From Hyalella azteca (Eukaryota; Arthropoda; Malacostraca; Amphipoda; Hyalellidae), in NCBI RefSeq assembly GCF_000764305.2, contig NW_025942347.1, positions 790,596 through 854,595 on the forward strand: 64,000 bases of DNA, written 5' to 3'. The position numbers and the translations under genes were made by a program. Positions 57,454-64,000 of the stretch are shown here, in pieces. How positions within the stretch are numbered: the first letter of the stretch is position 1; every line of letters starts with the position of its first letter. The notes under the pieces were generated by a model. It had not been told where the DNA came from. It saw nothing but the letters and a program-made list of their open reading frames with translations, and searched no databases.

Positions 57454-59049
57454 CAGATATAGACACATATATAGTGCATTTTCTCGCAAACCAAACATAT
57501 TCGTGTTACCTCAAACCAACAATTTTTTTGCCCTGAGGACTATGTACGACTTTTTTTCCATGCGATAGAGCTTGGAAATATTTCAATTTATAAGGTGATT
57601 CAATTATTTAATTGATTAAAAGGCTAGGACTGTTTTTACAAACACAAGACGATGATTTCGCTTGATAACAAACCTGTCTGAAACGTCACTAATTATCATG
57701 AAGATAATTAACGTGTCTTATTCCATGAAGACCTGCCACTAACGAAGTTAAACTTTGAAATTATCCTACTTTCGTGAGAAAACTTTTCCTTTTTCTTGGT
57801 TGGCAGAGAGCGGTCTTGCTTTTGAACTCGGCTGCTCAGAAGCGAACTACGTGAGAATATGGCGCGCGTCTGCTGCTTCTTATCTAATTATAATTCTGAT
57901 GCAAGCGCGTCACGTACTTTCCTAAGCCATGAATATGCCAGCAGTAACAGCATAATTTCATGGTCCCCTTCTAAGAACACTTTATGCGTCGCAAAGTTGA
58001 CCATGGTGCCTCATCCTTACTGGAAATCATGGACAGACCATGGGCGGCCAGCAGCCGGCCGTTGGTGGGCCAAAGATGATTTAGTCACAATTTGCGGACG
58101 GGTGCAGGGTTAGAATGATCAGCACCGGCACCCTGCCGGTTCTGTTGCGTATTTTAGCCGTGATGTTGCTGGACAAATGAACCTCTGGGAGTTGTGAAGT
58201 TGGAGAGTTGTTGTGGAGTTCCAGCAAAGGATGCGATTGTAATGCTAAAGCGGCTCATCTTGAGGCCAATGAAGAGAGTCTTCTTATCGCGGCAGACCTC
58301 GCACCCGTATGTTTGTTTGCTGGTTGGAGTTTATATACTTTCATTTTAAGGTTCAATACAAAACAATTTCTTCTACGTATATTAAAGTTTTTTGCAGTTC
58401 AAATCAGGAATACGGTCATTCGTTTTGAAAGCTTTGTTTTGCTGTAACTTTTTTTAGCCTTTCGGTGCTGGTTTCCCAGTTTCGGCTTTTCAGCGTTGGA
58501 ATTGCTCCTGCATTTACTTTAATTTTTGATTCGCACTGCAAAAGCCTGGTAATTTTTTTTAGTTTGTACTTCCAACTTTCCGTCCTCTAACAGTTTTCCA
58601 GCAGGGCTATTGTTGGACAGCCGGCAGAGCATGCCTTCTTTTTATTTATTCATTTTATTGCCAAGGCCTCCAAGAAGAAACTAGAATACCCTTGCCTTTT
58701 GTGCATTGTTTTTGATTCGATGATTTTGCATAGTGAGCCACAAATGGCTTCCATCATTTTTTTTCTATACCACAAGTTCTATGCACGCCCGGCATGGGTG
58801 TTGTGTCACATGGTGCATTTTAATGCACCATCAGTTGATAACCATGTTGCACCACATCACACTCAAGCGCAGCGCACCAAGTGATGCAGTGGTATGTACA
58901 ATAGCGCAGTGCAGTGCACCGCAGCGACAGGCGCAAAGATCAGATGCAAATGTCCCCGCAAAACTTAAATTAACACCAGGGAACCTCCCCCTCATCCCCT
59001 GCTCTTTCCTCCACTTCTTCTGGCCAGCCTTTTCCACGAAGTATATCGT
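57454..59049. other. anonymous DNA
   Basis: Frames at 57859-58113 (84 codons), 58208-58447 and 58733-59476 match nothing I know; the last runs into the next array. A short palindrome tggtgcatt/aatgcacca lies at 58811-58830. Confidence 0.4.
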
Positions 59050-59460
59050 ACCTTGTCCCACCGCAATGTCCTTTGTTCCCCCGCACTGTCTCTTGTACCC
59101 CCGCACTGTCCCTTGTTCCCCCGTACTGTCCTTTGTTGCCGCCGAATTGTCCTTTGTTCCCAGGCACTGTCCCTTGTTCCCCCGCACTGTCCTTTGTTCC
59201 CACGCACTGTCCCTTGTTCCCTCGCACTGTCCCTTGTTCTCCCGCACTGTTCATTTTTCCCCGCACTCTTCCTTGTTCCCCTGCACTATCTCTTGTTCCC
59301 CGCACTGTCCCTTGTTCCCCCGCACTGTCCCTTGTTCTCCCGCACTGTCCCTTGTTCCCCGCACTGTTCATTGTTCCCCGCACTGTCCCTTGTTCCCCGC
59401 ACTGTTCATTGTTCCGCCGCATGGTCCTTGTTTCCCAGCACTGTCGCTTTTTGCCCTGCT
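59050..59460. repeat. 19-20-bp C-rich minisatellite, about 20 copies
   Basis: The unit is actgtcccttgttcccccgc with tcc, ctc and 19-bp variants. On the minus strand repeated runs of three to five G are separated by 5-7 bases (for example 59297-59330), fitting the usual G-quadruplex pattern. Long frames on both strands are by-products. Confidence 0.94.
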
Positions 59461-60124
59461 GTATTACTGCCATTAAGGCCCAACATTTCATTCATAGATC
59501 ACTTTCTGCATCCTCTTGACGCCACACCACATTCTACTCTCATAGGATTCACCGGAACTGAACTGCACCCTTTAAAACGTGGGCAAGACGATATATCGAG
59601 GCTATGATGCTCGTAAACAGGAGACAAAAGAGTAAGGGCTGACGCTAAAAAAGCTAAGGAGAAGATTGGTTCCTGGAAGGGAGCGGAGCGGATTGTGGTG
59701 AATTCAATCATGTATTGGAGAATGTTTCCGAGTTCTGTCGTTATCCAGGGTATTAGCTATATATCAGGGTCGAGCACTCGCCGGATTAAACATCCAGTAC
59801 TGATGTTTATGAATTATATCATTGTCTCTGAAAAACTTGTGTAGTTAAGGCGTCATTGTGTGATTTTGGACTGATAAATCTTAAACATTTACCATTGAAA
59901 AATGTCAGAATACCGTTTTGAAAGGTAATATTCGGTACTAATTATCAAAAATTCCTATGCAGAAGTAGGTAAGACCTGGGTGGATCGGGTGCGCAGCCGT
60001 AGACCAGCAAATTAACGCTCAAATCAGCCCTGGAGCCAACATCAACCATCTAAAAGCTATAGATATTGTCATCCTGGCACCTAAACAGCTACAGTCAATT
60101 GACCTATCTCACCACACGAACTTT
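59461..60124. other. anonymous DNA
   Basis: No gene or array is recognised. Confidence 0.5.
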
Positions 60125-60264
60125 ATAATATAAATAACGGTTTCAGCGTTTATTAGGCCGTAGATCTGTCGCCGATTCTTAACATCGCAGAACATTCACA
60201 GCATTTTGCCGTCTCGATCTCGCAGCTCACTGCCACAATCTGCTGTGCTTAACTTAATTTAACC
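60125..60264 (-). mobile_element. dimeric tRNA SINE, copy B (5'-truncated)
   Basis: Minus strand: contains only the second tRNA-like unit and the 3' tail. gcacagcag, gttaagaatcggcgaca and the taataaacgctgaaaccg end match copy A. It begins within the ggttaa of the second A-box region. Confidence 0.85.
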
Positions 60265-60464
60265 AACATTTTTTAACATTAAACCAACACTGCTTCAGTA
60301 CACAAGCTGCTCCTCCACATAGTTGCATCCCTTTGAAAGTTAGATTCATCGCTTGATGAAGATTCCTTCCTGCCATCGTGTGGTCTCGGTAAATAAGGGA
60401 GTCAGCAGTGGGTTCAACAAGTTGATCGGGAAACGTAGTTGATAATCAACCAAAACCGCCATCA
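60265..60464. other. spacer between inverted SINE copies
   Basis: 200 bp without recognised content. An aaaaccgcc string just before copy C resembles the SINE 3' end. Confidence 0.45.
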
Positions 60465-60671
60465 GAGGCGCGCAGAGAGGCGCGGGTTCGATCCCAGCTA
60501 TGTGCGCCAGTTTCTGGTGCGAGGCGAGGAGGCCAAACGGTTAAGCACAGCAGAAATGAAGCAGTGAGTTGCGCGTACGATACCGTAATAAGCTGTGAAT
60601 ATTCTGCGATGTTAAGAATCGACGACAGGCCTACGGCCTAATAAACGCTGAAACCGCCATTAATATCATAT
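60465..60671 (+). mobile_element. dimeric tRNA SINE, copy C (partial)
   Basis: Plus strand: begins inside the first tRNA-like unit (gcgggttcgatccc, perfect B box), continues with the second unit (aggaggccaaacggttaagc, then gcgtacgataccg), and ends with gaatcgacgacaggcctac and aacgctgaaaccgcc. It abuts the truncated Tc1 gene. Copies B and C point in opposite directions. Confidence 0.87.
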
Positions 60672-61001
60672 CAGGAATATTGTGTAATTTTCTACATCAA
60701 TCCCAGCCTCATCCAGGCCACTTTTAATTTCACCACGAGTAACAAACGGGTTCTTCTGTACCTTTCTGCTAATCCAACTTGCATTATCGTCTGTTGGTTT
60801 CTTTGGACGACCACGTCTTGGAAGGTTAGCAAGCAACAGCATGCATGGGTGATATCGGGATGATAGCTTCCTGACGATATTTCCAACTGTACTTAATGAT
60901 AGATCAAGCTCCTTAGATCTCATTCGATACCTCTTACATTTCTTGCGACAATCTACGACCTTTTGACGCAAATCGGTCGCCAACTCTCGAGTTTTAGCCA
61001 T
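60672..61001 (-). pseudogene. Tc1-type transposase, N-terminal fragment
   Basis: A cut-and-paste DNA transposase that would bind element ends through a bipartite helix-turn-helix domain. The start is MAKTRELATDLRQK at 61001 reading leftward, the standard Tc1 opening. The first helix-turn-helix ends with LSTVGNIVRKL. An insertion of about 12 residues precedes NLPRRGRPKK, the GRP-type hook between the two sub-domains. The second sub-domain contains ISRKVQKNPFVTRGEIK and LDEAGIDV. It stops after about 105 family residues at the SINE boundary, whereas full proteins have about 340, so the whole DDE catalytic domain is missing. The frame itself runs on to 60666. Confidence 0.92.
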
Positions 61002-61588
61002 TTTAAATTAAATTTAGAAGATGATGCTGAATAATATCTTCACCGGAGCACAAAATCGTGTAAACAATAGCAAACTGGTCTGATTTTCCAATGCGGGTCG
61101 CCTGCCGAAGACCACAACTGCCCTGGATGTAATGAACCCTCATGATTCCTGCCTTCCGGAACGTAGCCTTCAACACTTCAAGCCCGTATCTAGGCCGTGG
61201 GTCGAACCAGCCCTCGATCGAACGGCCACTTGTCGAAGGATGATAAATTTTGGAACAGAACTATGCTATCTGAAACCTAACCTCAGATGCGGTGAGCGTA
61301 AAATTACGTAATTTAACGATGACCGGAAGTCAAATTCGATCCGCGGCCTGGTGGTGCACGGCAGGTTGTGGTCAAGGCCGGAGGAGGACAAAGCCGAGTG
61401 GTGCACGGCTGATTGGTGGATATCCGGAGAGATCCAAGGCGTTCGATTCAGGGCTTATTGGTGCACAAAATTAGTGGTGCACGGCTGCACTCCCGGCCAA
61501 TTAGATAACGATATGAGATTAGCGGAACGTCTAAAATGAAAACAAATTTTGAATACATAAAAAAATTTATTTTTGTCCTTTTTTGAAC
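61002..61588. other. anonymous insert between Tc1 gene start and Tc1 end
   Basis: About 590 bp separates the Tc1 start codon from the inner repeat of the Tc1 end, more than I would expect for a Tc1 leader. It includes a tggtgcacgg phrase repeated several times (61351-61487). It may be a later insertion or indicate two separate Tc1 relics. Confidence 0.4.
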
Positions 61589-61789
61589 ATGTGACCAATA
61601 CTTTTGAGTGGGTTAATTTTTCTATTTTGTTGAATAAAATCTAAACACGGCATACTTTTCAATGTCATCTTTCTTTAATGTTTCTAGTATTGTTAGCAAT
61701 AACTGACCAAATATTAGGTAAAATCTTGCACTTTAACTTAAGATATAAAGAAAACTGGAATGTGTCCAGTACTTTTACGTGTCACTGTA
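61589..61789. repeat. Tc1 terminal repeat with two direct repeats (IR/DR type)
   Basis: The outer repeat atgtgtccagtacttttacg (61760-61781) continues to cactg at 61787, followed by TA. The inner repeat atgtgaccaatacttttgag (61589-61610) matches the outer at 18 of 22 positions about 170 bp away. Two transposase sites per end are typical of IR/DR Tc1 elements. The opposite end is not found. Confidence 0.75.
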
Positions 61790-63789
61790 TATTATAACCT
61801 TCACAATTTGAAATATTCATATACAATGAATTTATTTAAAAAAATCTTATTGATAACAAATTATATGCACTGAATAAATTTTTATTTACTCCAAACAAGT
61901 AATTTTATAGTTCAAAAATTCTTTCAAAAACACTACCTAGTGGTGTGGTCTATTCTTTCTATACTTCTACCGGTAGCGGTCAAGTGCGAATTGCGGATTT
62001 GTTATAGAGAGCCGAAGTTTGAAGGGTCTTGGTCAAGAATGCATTATTAACTACGAGGCGATTAATGATATTTTATTCGTTAATTAAAGCGTTTCCGTTT
62101 CAAATAAAATGTTTTCTTATTAGTTTTGTAATGTGTAACTGAGGTTGCTTATAAGCCCAAGCACTGTGAAAGCTTGCTCGTTTTTCTGAAAATATAGGCC
62201 TAGGTAGGCTATATCGAATTTCAATCATAAATTCAATGTACCTAATTTTTTTATGATTGATCATTGAAACCGACCTCTATCAGTCTATCTCTGCTTCACT
62301 GGTTTCAGGCCTTCAGCCTTCAGTGCTATTGCTGCTCAGTGGTCTTTAGTCTTCACTCCGCAGTCGACTAGGCTACCTAGCCTTTTCAATTTAGCCTGTA
62401 AAAAAATTATTGTAAAAGTATGGTCAGCTAGTACCTAGATAGGTGATATGTCAAATCACTATGATATTCCTAAATGGTAAGTTGAAATTCTAAAAGTATC
62501 ATTTTAATATTTTTAAATAAAAGGGTAACTAAAAAGTCTTGATTGTCCTCTGCCTTAATAGGATGAAATTCTAGAAATGCTAGTATGGAATATATCTACT
62601 TGGCGAGCCGCGACTGAATTTTTCGAGCCGTGGTTTTATGGATTTGCCAGCCGTGATTCCATTTCATTTCTGCAAGATATTTTTGGCGGAAACGGTAAAG
62701 CAATGCGGATTGCGGAAGTTGAAAATTTTATGAAATGACATGTTTGCGAAGTGCAAACCGCGATTTTTTAATCAAACAAAAATTTATGACATTCGAGCCA
62801 CGAGATTTCATACCTACTGAAATTATATGATATTAGAGACGCGATATTTCAGACAAAAATAGGACTTTTCCAGACAAGTAGAAATGGTTGTCTATAACTC
62901 TTATTAACTCCATAGGCTAGCCTATATTGAGATTTGGCATAGGGTAAATGCGGTATATTCCAACATCGTGGGTAATTCCGACACCTCTCTAGTTTTTCCT
63001 TTATATTAAGCTTTGTTTTAGTTCCATGTGATTGTTGATGGTTGAAATAGAGACGTCATACATTTGCGCGTCAAACTACTGCCAAAACACTAGGTCTGGG
63101 CCATCTAGCGGGAAAATGTTGATATCCAAAGAGAGATGGTGCATGCCACCCAATGAGATCTTCAAAAAATGTGTCAAAGTTGACAGTTGACCTTGCTCTA
63201 CCAAATAGTGATAAACTGCTTGTGTAGAAAGAATATTATGGTTTGAGATTTTTAAATATGTCTGTGAATATATTAGGAATACTTTAAGTATACTTGTATT
63301 TGCTGATTTCAAGTGGGTACCTAAATAAATTAATAGATGATTAAGTTTAGAAATGGATTTAGACACATAAAAACTAATTCCGACACAACTTGAATTGGAC
63401 ACACACAGCTTGTTCCAAGCTGTGTGCAAAAATTAAAATTTTCCTAATTAAAAGCTTAAAAACTGTTAATTAAAAGCCTAATTAAGTAGTGCTCAATATT
63501 CAATAGTGTTCTAATTCAAAGCCATGTAGTGCGTGTAGTAGCTATTCCAATACAGCTTACACAGCAATTGGAATTCCACCACGTGGATGTCGGAATTACG
63601 TATTAGTACAATATGAAGCGCGGTCGGAATACATCTCACCACGTCCTGAATATAGTCACACACAGTGTCGGAATATAGGGATTTGGTAGGTTTGCATTCT
63701 AAAGGCTTTTAAATAAATATGGCAACATTTTGTGACGTTTCATCATTGCTGGCCAGACTGGAATAATGGGCAGGAGTCACCCGTACAAG
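61790..63789. other. anonymous AT-rich DNA
   Basis: Two kilobases without recognised gene, RNA or array. A minus-strand frame at 63076-63429 (117 codons) has no motif I recognise; it is the longest non-repeat frame not explained by a transposon. Confidence 0.45.
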
Positions 63790-63905
63790 AGCAAAAATCA
63801 CCCGTCAACGAGGGTCAATTTTACCCGTGGCCATGATTAATTTCACCCGTAGCCAATGGCCATGGGTTTCTTCACCCGTGGCCGGTGGCCATGGATAAAT
63901 TTAAC
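63790..63905. repeat. degenerate repeat of cacccgtggcc phrases
   Basis: tcacccgtggccatgg-like strings occur four or five times with 25-35-bp spacing. Old or short array. Confidence 0.6.
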
Positions 63906-64000
63906 CGCGCCCGTAGAGCTACAATTTCAACAGTAATGGCCAAAAGCCCTTAAACAGCACATCGCCAGAAAAAATTCATTACATGTAAGGCTGTACTGAA

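Noticed and set aside
58733..59607. Plus- and minus-strand frames of 138-247 codons
   Set aside because: They run through the 20-bp C-rich array; both strands are open, and the non-repeat part has no recognisable domain.

Overview
This is an AT-rich eukaryotic nuclear window with no bacterial gene organisation and no host gene I can recognise. It holds relics of several animal-type transposable elements: a DD41D mariner-like transposon, a Tc1 transposon, a Penelope-like element with a GIY-YIG endonuclease domain, Jockey/CR1-type LINEs and a tRNA-derived SINE. These suggest an invertebrate metazoan, perhaps an arthropod such as a crustacean. The phylum is inference and was not tested. A 190-base run of N at 42732-42921 shows that this is a scaffolded assembly.

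The dominant content is tandem repeats. I count roughly 37 separate minisatellite arrays with units of 5 to 60 bp. Nearly all have their own motif. Together they cover about 13 kb, or about a fifth of the window. The largest are a 56-bp array (9653-10956), a 22-bp array (26722-27658), a 16-bp array (16893-17665), a 28-bp array (39842-40500), a 17-bp array (6701-7340) and a 35-bp array (18642-19260). Several show higher-order periodicity: 5 x 23 = 115 bp at 20853-21325, 56 bp built from about 11-bp subunits at 20190-20660, and an alternating 62-bp dimer at 56605-57100. Most long open frames in the window are by-products of arrays whose unit is a multiple of 3, or of 13-, 17- or 28-bp units that lack stop codons.

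Layout. 1-12 kb: minisatellites, a 48-bp-arm hairpin and a dispersed repeat with a GGAC-rich core. 12.3-12.7 kb: a foldback element split by a 150-bp insert with inverted ends. 14.5-17.7 kb: arrays, plus a DD41D mariner inserted at the edge of a 16-bp array. 18.6-22.6 kb: four further arrays. 22.6-23.3 kb: a Penelope-like element with an inverted second 3' end. 26.7-34.4 kb: more arrays separated by anonymous AT-rich DNA. 35-38.2 kb: two LINE copies in opposite orientation. 39.3-45.1 kb: arrays and the assembly gap. 45.3-45.6 kb: a SINE. 46.5-49.6 kb: a second dispersed repeat, a hairpin cluster and arrays. 50.8-52.7 kb: two more LINE copies. 56.2-59.5 kb: arrays. 60.1-61.8 kb: two inverted SINE copies and a Tc1 relic. 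The rest is anonymous.

The strongest biological links are these. The dimeric tRNA-like SINE and the LINE share a 3' tail and its stem-loop, which is what a SINE and the LINE that mobilises it are expected to share. Transposon ends also repeatedly coincide with minisatellite edges. No coding gene is asserted with confidence; every protein-coding call is a broken transposon gene.
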